64,000 nt of DNA from Sanguinoderma infundibulare (lineage: Eukaryota; Basidiomycota; Agaricomycetes; Polyporales; Polyporaceae), in the NCBI GenBank assembly GCA_032821775.1, contig JAVLRN010000003.1, positions 1,240,001 to 1,304,000 on the forward strand, given 5' to 3'. Within the stretch, counting starts at the first letter, position 1. Every line of letters starts with the position of its first letter. Shown here one piece after another: positions 23,875-34,150 of this stretch. A program made the position numbers and the translations under genes. The notes below the pieces were generated by a model. The model made no database searches. It worked only from the letters and a program-made list of their open reading frames with translations, and was not told the origin of the DNA.

Positions 23875-24268
23875 TCATTCGTCTTTGAGCTTTGAGCCCG
23901 CCTTTGCTGGTTGGCTATCGCCTTCCTTTGCGCGCACGTTCTGCAGCTCGGACACGAACCTAGTGTGACTTGGCTTCAGCCAACCGTCCGATGTTGGTAT
24001 GTATTGGCGGGCGCACTCACCATTTGATGCTCGCCCACAGGCAGAGCTCGATGAAGCTCAAGAATAGCAGGTGAGGGTTGTAATTCGTGATCACGAAGAG
24101 CCCAAGGAGGACAACTAGGAGGCTTGCGAGCGCACCGTCAAGGACGAGGAGGAAAGTGGGATGGAGGGACGAGCCAGGTGCGAGGATGCCAGCGAATAGG
24201 CTGTTCAACGGGTCCTCCTCAGCTGGTTTTTCCGTAGGTGTGCTCGCAGCCTTGTTGTCGCCTTCCAT
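23875..24268 (-). CDS. PKR1: V-ATPase assembly factor PKR1
   Basis: PKR1 is a small ER membrane protein needed to assemble the V0 sector of the vacuolar H+-ATPase. The protein is about 110 residues: an acidic N-terminus, the family's 'LNSLFAGILAPGSSLHPTFL', then two hydrophobic helices ('LASLLVVLLGLFVIT' and 'LLFLSFIELCLWASIKW'). A single intron after 'SIKW' joins to 'FVSELQNVRAKEGDSQ', and the protein ends 'GSKLKDE'. The size, two-helix layout and 'LCLWASIKWF' boundary match the Pkr1 family. The start codon faces TFC1 across a 211-bp divergent promoter. Confidence 0.85.
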
Positions 24269-24367
24269 ACCGAGCGGGGCGTTGTGTCAAGAAGTAAAAG
24301 AAAGCAGCGAGTCGGAAGCTCGCCGTTCACGACGTCGGATGGGAGTCGAGCGTACGCACTCACGCTG

Positions 24368-24373
24368 CACGTG
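24368..24373. promoter_or_regulatory. CACGTG box in the PKR1/TFC1 divergent promoter
   Basis: A single E-box lies about midway between the two start codons. A regulatory role is only inferred. Confidence 0.3.
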
Positions 24374-24479
24374 ATAGGACGCGGTCTGGAAATCGCGCCT
24401 CACTCCAAGTGCTACTGCAAGGTGACCCCGGGTCACTGTATATCGTCTTTCCTTCGAGCTTACGCTCGCCTCCGCCTGG

Positions 24480-26652
24480 ATGGATATTGACCCAGAACCG
24501 CAAGCAGGGCCCTCCAGGATCGTCGCAGGACCCTCAACGTTACCCGCTCAAGCTGCAAAATTCGCCCAATCCGCCTCCACTCCTGCCACTGTGTCTGCAC
24601 CGGAATTTCCGCTCCCATCTGCGCACCTCTACTCCGTCGAGTACCCAGGCTACGTTCAACCCACCTCCGTCCCTCTCGCCGTAGAGCGCCTCGGTGGCCA
24701 GCATGCCGTCGACGCAGCGTTCCGTCGTGCGACCGGGCGCGACCGCGTCGAATCCCTCCTCGAACTCCGCCTCCGCCCCGGCAACCCCTACGCCCATCCG
24801 GTGCCTGGAGAGGTCGTCCCGACGAGCAACATCGTGCTCAAGTGCGTGAAACGGAGGCGGAAGAGAAAGGACGGCGCGGACCCCGGGGATGGGGCGATTG
24901 GCGAATATACCGTCGAGGCCGTCGGAGTCGTGCCCAAGACGGCGCGGTTCAGGAGTGAGTGTTGTGTGCTCCGGACACGGGGCTGAAAGCGGGCCTATGC
25001 GTTTGTGCTGAATTCCTCTGATGCCAGGCGTGGCGGACTTTCAGTTCCAGCCTGACGCGACAGACCCGGTCGCGAGGTTGCGCACCGCGATGGACGCGAT
25101 GGACGGTGAGAGCCTGCAGTTGTGCGCATATGCGTCGCGGTGCTCATCCAGTGCTGCTTGCTTAGTGGAAGGTATATTGGAGTACCACATTCCCCCAGAA
25201 AAGGAGGACTACACGACGACGGCCGCTGAAGCCGATCCCTCCGCCATGGATATTGATCCCCAACTTCTCGGTGAAGGTGCAAGTTCCAGTTCCAGCACGA
25301 CAAATTTAAGGACGAAAAGCAATCTTCGGTTGTTCCCCCCGCCCTTGTTCAGCCGACAAGGAGTTCCGCAGAACTACAAGTACGCCCGTCAGTCTCTGGT
25401 GTTACACCTCCGCATACTGACGTTTGCCCAGCTACAAAGCCAACACCGCGTCTGTCGAAACGATAGTGGTGGACGAGGAGACGGGCGAAGAGAAGAAGCG
25501 ATTGATCAACCGTATGCGCTGGAAAGGCTTTGGGCCCATCGCTGTGTCTTACTCGGACAAGAATGTAAGCATCCCAATCAAATCGGTGGGTGACATCGCT
25601 GAATTTCTGAACGTCGTCGCGATAGGTGCCCGAAAAGCCCTCCGCTACAGTGGAAGAACAACGCGGCCAGGCCGATAAGAAGATCCTGCAGAAGCTTGGA
25701 GAGGTATATCGCACGTCTCCTTTTTCACGTCAAGAAATCCTGACTTCCGTCCTTTTAGCTCTTCCAGGAGCGACCGGTGTGGACGCGCGCCGCAATATTC
25801 AACCAATTCACGCCGATGGAAGTGCGAGACATCATCAAGTCCGTCACTCTCTTCTTAACGTCACCGTGTACGCGCTCACGTTCGTATACTAAAGCTCCAA
25901 GTATCTATTACCGCTGGTCTCGTACGTCTTCGAGGACGGCCCATGGCGAGACACATACGTCCGTCTAGGCTACGATCCTCGCGTGGACCCCGACGCCCGC
26001 TTGTATGTCCTCTCACCCCGCTCCCACCCGGGCTGCTGCTGATCGCTCGACCGTAGCTACCAACGCCTATACTTCCGGAACATCAACCACCCCATCGTCC
26101 GCCCGTCGGTCGTGACCCGCCGCCAGGAGCAGCGCAACGAGTCTGCGCAGGCCCGGTTCTCCGGCATGGACGAGCGGCGCTCGCACATCTTCGACGGGGA
26201 GACGGTCACGTCCGAGACGGCCGCCTTCCAGCTGTGCGACATCACGGACGCGATGCTCAAGGAGATGATCGAGGCCGATGACGAGGACTCGCTCCGCGAG
26301 GCGTGCAATGAACGCGACGGATGGTACACGACGCACGGGCTCGAGCGCATCAAGGCCGTGCTCCGCCACAAGTTCTTCTCGCTCCTGCTCGGGCACGTCG
26401 CGACGCGGGAGGAGTGCGAGGCGCTGCTTGTGCCTCAAGAGGGGACGGACAAGCTGCCGCAGAGGCACAGACACAGGCTCAAGTTTGGGAAACACAACAT
26501 GGCCAAGGGAGCCTTGCCTCCAGAAGACGCCGCGGTGAGTTTGGTGGACTGCGATAGCATTTGCGGTTTTATTGATGTCCGACGTCCAGGCGCACCGTCT
26601 CATGACTGCCATAGAGCAACAGAGGAAGAATATTACGTTCACTCCCCAGTGA
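24480..26652 (+). CDS. TFC1: TFIIIC subunit TFC1 (tau95/GTF3C5)
   Basis: TFC1 is the A-box-contacting subunit of TFIIIC, which recruits RNA polymerase III to tRNA genes. The N-terminal triple-barrel part contains 'YSVEYPGYVQPTSVPLAVER' and 'VESLLELRLRPGNPYAHPVP'. The central part has 'YKANTASVETIVVDEETG', 'RMRWKGFGPIAVSY' and 'FQERPVWTRAAIFNQF'. The DNA-binding part has 'LPLVSYVFEDGPWRDTYVRL', 'GYDPRVDPDAR' and 'YQRLYFRNINH'. 'RPVWTRAAI' and 'GPWRDTYVRLGYDPR' are the most diagnostic pieces. Eight or more exons join with short introns. The last exon ends 'IEQQRKNITFTPQ', with TGA at 26650-26652. A tRNA gene, one of its class of targets, lies 1.1 kb away; I treat this as coincidence. Confidence 0.92.
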
Positions 26653-27009
26653 ACCCCGTGGCCGTTCCATGCATCTAATGACCCGTGTACTTTACCACTC
26701 ACTGTATCCATACGCATCTTCCGTGTTCTCCGCCCAACATAGCGCTCCCATTCGACGAATTCCCAAGAACCGAATCATCGCCATGTCACGCACAGCAGAC
26801 TGGGTGTTTTTGGACTTTTCGATTTCTGCGCGGTAGGTCCTATGCATAGCGGCGTGGCATACACAACATGAGCGTGGGGGTTGGTGTTTTACATGGATCG
26901 ACGTCGTCGCCTTGCGCGAGACAGTGCACGGCCGGCTCCCCTCCCTCCGGTCACGGCCCTCGAGAGTGCTCCTCTACATCGGATCGGGTGAGGCAAAGGG
27001 GGTAGAGAA
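26653..27009. other. Convergent intergenic spacer
   Basis: This lies between the TFC1 stop (plus strand) and the RPL29 stop (minus strand). No gene is visible. Confidence 0.5.
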
Positions 27010-27453
27010 TCATGACGCTGCCGCCTTCTGCTCGGCGCGTGCTTTTCTCTGCATATGGAAGAAGCCAGGACAGTCAGGAAAACAATGCGACGGTGAGACT
27101 CGACGGGGGGAACGCACCGAACCGACCAACGCGAACTTGGAGTTCCGGCGGAACTAACGAGACGAGTGCGAATGGGTTAAGTCGTCACCCTTTCTCCAGA
27201 ATGCAAACCAGTATACCGCACCTTGGGGTCAACCTAACGGAACAAGCTCGTCAAGGTCCTGATAACCACTGCAAGGAAGAGTGGGCACGTACACCCTTCA
27301 TCGAACGCGTCCTGTAGCTGTGCGGCTTCTTGATACCGTTACGGTGAGCCTTGCTGTTCTGGTTGTGGTTGGTATGGCTGTAAAACGAGGTCAGCACCCA
27401 AAGGGTATCATACTTGATTGCAATGTGGGCACATACTTCTTGGATTTGGCCAT
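27010..27453 (-). CDS. RPL29: 60S ribosomal protein L29 (eL29), five small exons
   Basis: This gene has no long open frame because its five exons are 17, 85, 12, 36 and 39 nt: 27437-27453, 27293-27377, 27222-27233, 27118-27153 and 27010-27048. Joined, they give 62 residues. The protein starts 'MAKSKNHTNHNQNSKAHRNG', continues 'IKKPHSYRTRSMKGVDPKF' and ends 'RKARAEQKAAAS'. The N-terminal 'MAKSKNHT' and 'AHRNGIKKP' are near-invariant in eL29, a very basic protein on the solvent face of the large ribosomal subunit near the subunit interface. The third exon (12 nt) encodes only VDPK. All introns are GT...AG, 59-69 nt. Length is normal for the fungal protein. Confidence 0.95.
27222..27233 (-). other. 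12-nt coding micro-exon (VDPK) in RPL29
   Basis: The exon GTTGACCCCAAG lies between a gttag acceptor and a gtgcgg donor. VDPK is conserved at this position in eL29, which supports its inclusion. Confidence 0.85.
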
Positions 27454-27717
27454 GGCGACTTCGTATGGATTCTCGAGGACGGGTGCTGCTTCAATCGCTT
27501 GGCGCTGGCGCTCACCGCAAGCTGAGATGCGTGAGAAGAATTCGTGGGTGGCTGAGGAACTATACAGCTTCCTGATCGGCAATCACCTGCAGGAACCGCC
27601 GAGAAGCAATCCAAATATTGACCAAACCCGAGTCAGGACGGCTTGCAAGGGCGACAAACTTTACGTCTCGCAGAATAGAAAGGAGGTAGGGGAAAAGTTT
27701 CAGAAAAAGTTAGGAAC

Positions 27718-27722
27718 AAAAA
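27718..27722 (-). terminator. RNA polymerase III terminator
   Basis: A run of five T on the minus strand lies about 20 nt downstream of the tRNA-Ile 3' end, as expected for a Pol III terminator. Confidence 0.7.
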
Positions 27723-27742
27723 TCAGCATTGGAGGAGATTAG

Positions 27743-27829
27743 TGGCCAACGCCGGGATCGAACCGACGACCTTGGCGTCACGTGAAAGTGATATTAGCAC
27801 CACGCTCTAACCACCTGAGCTAGTCGGCC
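27743..27829 (-). tRNA. tRNA-Ile(AAU) with 13-nt intron
   Basis: The 87-nt gene folds into a standard cloverleaf. The acceptor stem pairs GGCCGAC with GTTGGCC (one G-T pair) and the discriminator is A. The D-arm/A box contains TAGCTCAGGTGG and the T-arm/B box is GGTTCGATCC. The anticodon loop is CUAAUAA with anticodon AAU (read as IAU after editing). It is interrupted one base 3' of the anticodon by the 13-nt intron TCACTTTCACGTG. The mature tRNA would be 74 nt. Confidence 0.95.
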
Positions 27830-28054
27830 ATGCTAGTAGGGATCAATGGTATAAACCTAGGTAGCAGTGCAAAAGGCGATGGCCATTCATCCTTCCTCCT
27901 ACAAGTGCGAAAGGATGCCCATAATTGCCCGTAATCTAAACCCATGTAGTGCGCAGGAGTCGCACGTCATCGGCTGGACATTACCTCATAACCGCCAACG
28001 AGCCGCATCGCAGATTAGGTTGTCCCACTGGTGATTTCCCCCAGACGATCGACG

Positions 28055-28062
28055 TATAAAAT
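28055..28062 (+). promoter_or_regulatory. TATA box of the dehydrogenase pseudogene
   Basis: TATAAAAT lies 55 bp upstream of the surviving ATG of the decayed dehydrogenase, in front of a C/T-rich leader. Confidence 0.55.
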
Positions 28063-28116
28063 ACTTCTCCAGCTCTCCGCTGACTCACAACAGCCCTCGT
28101 TGATTGACGACGCACC

Positions 28117-28910
28117 ATGACGTCTGTTCTGCCAGACACCCTCAACCCTGCCACGCTTCTCAGCAAGCATTTCAAGCCCGACCAGGTCCCCAACCTCGAT
28201 GGCCGCGTCTTTCGCACTTTGTCATCGTCATTCGGCTATTAGGACTCATGGAGAACACTGCTATCAACGCGCCCGGTTCGAGTTGTGGTGCAGATCTCGG
28301 AGATGCACCGGTTCTCGCCAAGCTACACAAAGTTTGCGTCGAAGGAGGAGATCAACAAAGAGTCTGACGGGGTACATCTGTAGGGTCACTCACCCGAACT
28401 ACGACTTTCGCACCGCTCACGCCCTTTGTAAACAGTTACTGGCGCACGAAGCCTGAACTCATCCGTCTTCCCCCAGGAATTGGCTCGCCGCAAACTTTCG
28501 AAGTCGCGGCATCCGATCCTCGCCATATCTGTCCACCCCGGCATACTTGACACCGACGTGCAAAACGCCTAGAGCGAATTCTTCGGACCTTTGGGTAAAA
28601 TTGTGGACAAGTTGAGCCGGTTGGGCGGTAAGAGTGCCGAGGAAGACGCGGAGGCCAGCCTGTGGGCAGCGGTGAGCACGGACATCAATCAAAGCAACTG
28701 GAAGAATTACCAGGTGGGTGCATGTCTGATAAATAAAGCTTTCCTCCGTTACCCATTGACGCGGATCACAGGGGAAGTACTTCTCGGAACCGTGGGATAC
28801 GGAGAGTGGCACGGCTCCAGACGACCTGGTTGCAAACAATTTTTGGGACTTGTACTCCAATCTCACCCAAGAGCTTTTTGGCGAAAGGTTGGAGCGAGGC
28901 GAGGGGTTGG
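28117..28910 (+). pseudogene. Short-chain dehydrogenase/reductase pseudogene
   Basis: This is the remnant of a fungal NAD(P)-dependent short-chain dehydrogenase. The first 33 codons are intact ('FKPDQVPNLDGRVF'), but the text then jumps from the first beta strand to 'VVVQISEMHRFSPSYTKFAS'. The glycine-rich cofactor loop and the central Rossmann fold (well over 100 residues) are therefore missing. The YxxxK active-site region is also not found: a stop follows 'EINKESDGVHL'. A further exon reads 'KSRHPILAISVHPG' but has an in-frame TAG at 28570-28572. It continues 'GPLGKIVDKLSRLGGKSAEE', then past an apparently good intron to 'GKYFSEPWDTESG' and 'NNFWDLYSNLTQELFGE'. An internal deletion plus stops make a functional enzyme very unlikely. 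The exact 3' limit is uncertain. Confidence 0.88.
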
Positions 28911-30917
28911 AAGTACGCACGCAGCGCCTACATTTTCAGCTTAGAACGGCATGCCCATTGAATAGAGATCACAACACTCTGTCATGTTGGACTGTTGAAA
29001 TGAACGTCGCATGGTCATGGAGCTGCAAACACATGGTGGAACGGGGTAAGCATGAAGTTCACCAAGATATGGTTCAACTGCCAGGATGTCAGGTTGTTGA
29101 AGGAAATGACTTACTGCACATTGCCGCAGGTGTATGCTCTATCGTGATCGGAGCAACACGGGCAACCACCCGAAACGCAAAACCTGCCCTGAGGTTTCCT
29201 TCGGCTCATGTCCGAGATGCCCAGTATTGCAAATGCTCGACAGCAGGAACTGACAACCAGGACTTGGATACCTTGTGCTCTGACAGCAAAGATAGGACAG
29301 AAGAATCAATGGTACTGCATACACGGGGTTTGGATACCCGTCTCGCCAGCAGGATGAACAGCCTGCGGACACCTTTTGTAAGTCCTCCGAAGACGTAGTA
29401 CCGGATGTATGTGTACGTACACGAATCGCCCATGGCTATCTTGAAGAGTCTTCCACGATAGCCGTGTGGTTCAATGGATGGCAGATGGTGTCGCCACGAG
29501 GCTATGTCGTCGCTACCGAGAAGCAATTGAGCTGGGGACTCGGGCGGTGTGGTATGGGATTCGCGCACATCCTCGCCTAATGCCGCTTGCCGCAGCTCTT
29601 TCCGCGTGTGTGAGTGATGACACAGTGACTAAGGGCATGTACGTTACCGAACCACCAGACTTGACCGGACACTGGAATCTTTGATTAACCCCCTGGGGTG
29701 TCCCCCTTGGAACGCTGTGCCCGCAGTCATGGTGTGCAAATGAATGGACACCTGAAGGACAGCGCCACACGAATTCAAAGGTGAGAAGCTGCGGATCTGG
29801 CACTGCGGCCAGCGTGGCTTGTAACTGAAGACGTCGATCCTGCATCAACGCGACAAACGCACAGCTCGCGTGGCTAACAATTCTAGGAAGAGATCAGTTG
29901 CTTGAACATATGTCAGTGGATGGATTGTAGACAACCTGAGGGCGGCGGCCTGTGGTTGAGGCGATTTGAGTCCAACGGCTTGACCCGGGTTTCTCGGCAT
30001 CCAGCAGGAGGTGAACCTGTCCTCGGTGTCAGAAGAGCCGGGACGGGACGGGCGTACCTCCGTCCCGATGCCTTGCCAGCCCGATTCGGTTTGTTCCTAT
30101 GGCGCAGTTCAAGAGAAGAAAACATTTGAAGAACTGGTAAATACAGTAGTGCTGGCAATGTTGGAAGGTGTCAGACGATGACGATGAGCTAGATTCAACT
30201 GAGGCAAACCGGCGATGAACTGCATACATACGACGTAATAACGGGGGGCGTTGTGTTGAGAGGGTGCCAGTCTAAGTTTGTGTCAAAACTACGCGCATGT
30301 GGGCAAGCCATGTGGATCGTGAATGCGTGGTTCGTGTCTAGATCAGGTGTAGCCTGTGGAAGTCTAATGGGGACCCGCCATCTTGACATCCACTCGGGCA
30401 CCATCCATGATCCATCCGGGCCTCTGTGTTCTAGGATGGACTGGGACAAGGGACGCCGTGGAGATACGTCTGGTAAAATTTAGTCCAAGCATTCAGCCAA
30501 GGCGAGGAGAATTGAGGCCGTCAGTGCGGATCGCTGCGGGTCGTCGACGAAGAAAGCAAGCCAGGTCCAAGTCCGAATAAGTCGGACTTGTGTTGAGTCG
30601 CCAGCCATTCCCACGGCGCGGTCTTACGAACACCGTCAGTGGCGGCATGAGAGCCTCCCTGCGTCCGCGACGACCACTCAGTCTGCCCGTTGGTGCACCT
30701 CGACGGCATTTTCGCTTGTTTTTCAACGTGGGTGAGTTTCAGGGCTTTTGTATAGAACCAAAGATGACTACAGAGTGGAAGCGGAGGCTCGACCTGCAAA
30801 AGTGTCCCGCGGGGTCGAGGAGACGACCTGTAATGTTCTAGATACTGCTGAATCTAAAGTATCTCCTAAGCGTATGATTTGTTTACTAACGAATATCATC
30901 CTAGTCTTCCACAACCC
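28911..30917. other. Gene-poor stretch (2.0 kb)
   Basis: No conserved coding segment was found on either strand between the pseudogene and SSU72. It has a short inverted repeat (GGCTATC...GATAGCC, about 29433-29465) and a GC-rich palindromic patch near 29690-29705. An intron-like ctaac...cctag sequence just upstream of the SSU72 ATG may be the end of a 5' UTR intron. Confidence 0.45.
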
Positions 30918-32159
30918 ATGGACCCCAGAAGAGCTCGGGACCCGCGTCTTGCCCGTCAAGATCCACGTCTGCAGCAGAGATCACACTCGAGCACGCCGAC
31001 CGGTCTACCTGCTCAAGGACCTCCTCCACAAACCCTTCCACATCAAGTCCTGCCGCACCAAACTCCCACTCCTGTTCAGGCTTCCTCCTCACAAGGATAC
31101 GGCTCCTCACAAGGATACGGCTCTTCACAAGGATACCCCCCACCTGTCCCCCAGAACTACCCTCCGTACCCTACTGCGACTCCGCCACAGTACCCGGGCC
31201 ATGACGTGTCAAATCAGCAGCTCGTGCAGGAGGCGCAGAGTGCGTCTGGACTTCCGCACGAGCAGCCAGGAGGCTACAAGCCGCGTCCCTTGTTCTGCGT
31301 AGTTTGTGCGAGCAACCAGGTGCGTACCTCCTCCTACCACACTCCACGGTCGCCAACGTGTCGTCGTGTCGTCCAGAATCGGTCAATGGAGGGCCACTAC
31401 GTACTTGCGTAAGTATAGCTTTCTTCTGGCGCAGAATTCAGTTACGAACGTGCGTCCTTCAGCAAGGCAGGCTTCCGAGTCTGCTCATCGGGTACCGGGT
31501 CCGCCGTACGGTTACCCGGTCCAGCTATAGACAAGCCTAACGTATACCCGTTCGGCACCCCATATAACGACATCTACGAAGAGCTCCAGGCCCAAGATGC
31601 TCGGCTGTGAGTCTTTCTATTCCTTGGTATTGGCGATGCTTTTAGCTTTGGAGATAGGTATACCGCAAACGGGCTTCTGCAGATGATCGACAGGAATAGG
31701 CGGATCAAGCTAGCACCAGAACGATGGCAGGATTCCAAGACAGTAGCTGACGTTGTGATCACCTGCGAGGAGCGGTGTTTCGACGCAGTGTGCGATGGTG
31801 AGTAGAGGTCAAGGACGAGTACCCACGCTGCTGGCTTGGCACTCACAGCTATTCTAGACCTGCTTACAAGGGGCGGAGACTTCAACAAACCCGTGCATGT
31901 AATCAATCTAGAAATCAAGGATAATCATGAGGAAGCTCACCTGGCAGGCAAGGCGATTCTAGAGCTCGCCACGGCGGTGAGTATGATTTTATCAGCTGTT
32001 TTGCGCGACGCTCCCGCGATCATGGAACTGATGCTTGTACAATCGGGACTTATTTAGATCGAGAACGCAAACGATATCGATGAAGAAATGAATGGTATTC
32101 TCCAGGCACAACAAGAGAAGCATCCTCAGAACGTTCTGCATGCGGTCGCCTACTACTAG
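30918..32159 (+). CDS. SSU72: RNA polymerase II CTD phosphatase SSU72
   Basis: SSU72 removes phosphate from Ser5 and Ser7 of the RNA polymerase II C-terminal repeat during 3' processing and termination. The catalytic motif '[16 protein letters not shown]' (CX5RS) is rebuilt across an intron that cuts between Gln and Asn of the phosphate loop. '[19 protein letters not shown]' and '[14 protein letters not shown]' follow, then '[20 protein letters not shown]' and '[19 protein letters not shown]', the conserved C-terminal half. The protein ends 'NVLHAVAYY'. The N-terminal extension of about 125 residues (Arg/Asp-rich, then Pro/Gln/Ser-rich with 'SQGYGS' repeats) is absent from the roughly 200-residue yeast and human proteins. 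I chose the ATG at 30918 ('[16 protein letters not shown]'); an in-frame ATG at 30879 lies in a likely intron end. Confidence 0.93.
31087..31134 (+). repeat. 18-bp tandem repeat, about 2.7 copies, in SSU72
   Basis: The unit TCCTCACAAGGATACGGC is repeated with one T/C change and encodes SSQGYG. It lies in the disordered N-terminal extension, just before '[12 protein letters not shown]'. Confidence 0.85.
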
Positions 32160-32958
32160 GACGTTGCCTCTTCAGCACTATGTATTCCCATAATTATCGC
32201 TTGTATCACCACCCGGAACCGAGCCTCCCACAACGTCCATTGCTCCTGCGTTCGCTATCGTAGCTCCCATTGTTGTGACCTTCTTGCGCAATTGTTGGGT
32301 TTGGATGAGTACATCGATTCTTCCTAACTTCTAGTGCACTTGCGAGCACTTTAGCCGACAGCTGTCCCGGCCCCTAATGGATCATCTAGCGCCATCGAAG
32401 ATGCACAAGCTTGGCACGGATACCGACTTCCTGGACTCTGGAGGGCGTGCCTCTTATTCCTCAGGCCTCAGGCCTCATTCCTCGAGCCTGTCCTCGAGAC
32501 AGGGAGGTCCTTGTCCCCCTCATGTCCACTGTCTCAATATTCCTTCTTACGCGTCGCCGGTGAAATGAGACACGTAAAGAGTCTCGTGATCGCGTAAAGA
32601 TCGAATAAGATGATCTTCGCGACGGGCTCCGGCAATCCGCTGGCCACTTTCGTCGCTGCTGTTGCCTTCGGTATGTCTCTCCCGCAACCCTTTCGTCTAC
32701 ATGACTCTAGACTGAAAAAACGTCATTTTAGACCCAGGCCGTTAGTGTCACGAGCGAGAGCATTGGTCCCGCCCAACGAGCGTGTGAATCGAAGACGCGA
32801 TTATCACCACGCAAGTGCCATGGACGTGCAATGATTATCTGCTTATTAGGCCTTTCGTTCGCCCTATATAAAGCCTGGCATGGACATGGATGAGAACGAT
32901 CGCTGCCCCAGCTTCCCTCTTTTCGGTACCTGCACACCCCTAAACACACTTCGCCGCA
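32160..32958. other. Intergenic, peroxiredoxin promoter (0.8 kb)
   Basis: It includes local CCTCAGG/CTCGAG direct and inverted repeats near 32460-32505. A short ATG frame at 32610 with a gtatgt-like donor was seen but cannot be extended. No supported gene. Confidence 0.5.
32865..32873 (+). promoter_or_regulatory. TATA box of the peroxiredoxin gene
   Basis: TATATAAAG lies about 90 bp upstream of the ATG, followed by a C/T-rich leader. This is consistent with a strongly or inducibly expressed gene. Confidence 0.6.
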
Positions 32959-34150
32959 ATGGGACTTCGTCTTGGAGACATCGCGCCCGACTTCGACGCT
33001 GAGACCACCAAGGGCCCCGTCAAGTTCCACGAGTGGATCGGCAACTCCTGGGTGAGAAGTCACATACCGCCGGGTCATTCGGGATCTGATAATCATTCGC
33101 TTTCCTTCCCTGCCTCGCGCCTGTTGCATCTGCGACCGTCTCGTGCGTCTTAAAGGCCATCCTCTTCTCTCACCCCGGTGACTTCACCCCCGTCTGCACT
33201 ACCGAGCTCGCCGAGGTCGCGCGGAGGTAAGTCTCATTTTTGCATTTCGTGGAATGTCGCTTAGGGGATCGTCGACATATGAATTTCACGCAGGGCGCCC
33301 GACTTCGAGAAGCGCAATGTGAAGCTCATCGGCATCTCCGCGAACGGTCTTGACGACCACCACAAGTGGGTCCAGGACATCAACGAGTGGGGCAGCAAGT
33401 TTGGCCCGACCAACGTTCAGTTCCCCATTGTGAGCTGTTTCCTGACTTGCCCAAACTGGGCTGCATATAGCCCACCTCGCTATCAACTTACTGTTGGGCT
33501 GAGCTGACGCAAACGATTTTGGTAAACCGAAACAGATCGCGGACGCGGACCGCAAGATCTCCACCCTGTACGACATGCTTGACTACCAGGATGCGACGAA
33601 CCGTGACAACAAGGGCCTTCCTTTCACCGTGCGTGCTAACCTCAATTCTTTCGCCGCGCGAGTCCGCTAACACTGACGCCTGGCCTTTGTAGATCCGCAC
33701 CGTCTTCATTATCGACCCCAAGAAGACCATCCGTCTCACCATTGCCTACCCCGCGTCCACCGGGCGCAACTTCGATGAGATCATTCGGTGCGTGCCTAGC
33801 ACAGCTTAGACTACCACCATTTGTCTCGTACTGACGCCGGCTTGAATTGCAGCGTCGTCGACTGTGGGTGCATGTCCGGTTTCTCCGCGAAGCCAACGCT
33901 GACCGTGTCGTTTTCAATATGTCTAGCTCTCCAGGTTGGCGACAAGTACCGCGTGACCACCCCGGTCAACTGGAACAAGGGCGACGATGTGATTGTGCAC
34001 CCGTCGGTGTCGAACGAGGAGGCGAAGACGCTGTTCCCCGAGTTCACCATCCACAAGGTACTTGGGGTTTTCTCTCCATGGCAACTGACTTGGGTGCTGA
34101 TGGTTGGGTTGCAGCCGTACCTCCGCACTACGCCTCTCAAGGTCGAGTAA
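32959..34150 (+). CDS. 1-Cys peroxiredoxin (Prx6 type)
   Basis: This thiol peroxidase reduces hydrogen peroxide and organic hydroperoxides with a single peroxidatic Cys. '[19 protein letters not shown]' is the Prx6-type start. '[20 protein letters not shown]' carries the catalytic Cys in PVCTTE. '[20 protein letters not shown]' and '[20 protein letters not shown]' are conserved thioredoxin-fold parts. The C-terminal domain ends '[11 protein letters not shown]', as in the Prx6 family. No presequence is visible, so a cytosolic protein is expected, unlike the mitochondrial yeast Prx1. Six short GT...AG introns join in frame. The fifth coding junction restores '[20 protein letters not shown]'. 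Length is about 223 residues, normal for the family. The stop is TAA at 34148-34150. Confidence 0.95.

Noticed and set aside
23780..23888. Possible extra PSF3 exon encoding 'DILYDMGTWVPTADEAFIRL'
   Set aside because: No donor/acceptor pair joins it in frame, and the natural stop at 23778-23780 ends a normal-length PSF3. It also overlaps the 3' end of PKR1.
27281..27742. 153-codon plus-strand frame
   Set aside because: Antisense to RPL29 exons 1 and 2 and their introns; no motif of its own.
24480..27829. Functional link between TFC1 and the nearby tRNA gene
   Set aside because: tRNA genes are dispersed, and proximity to a TFIIIC subunit gene is not evidence of a link.
29433..29465. Inverted repeat GGCTATC...GATAGCC as a mobile-element end or ncRNA hairpin
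   Set aside because: The arms are only about 7-10 bp with mismatches, there is no target-site duplication, and it is expected by chance in 64 kb.
32610..32720. Short ATG frame with a gtatgt donor upstream of the peroxiredoxin
   Set aside because: The candidate second exon hits stops at once and no homology is visible.
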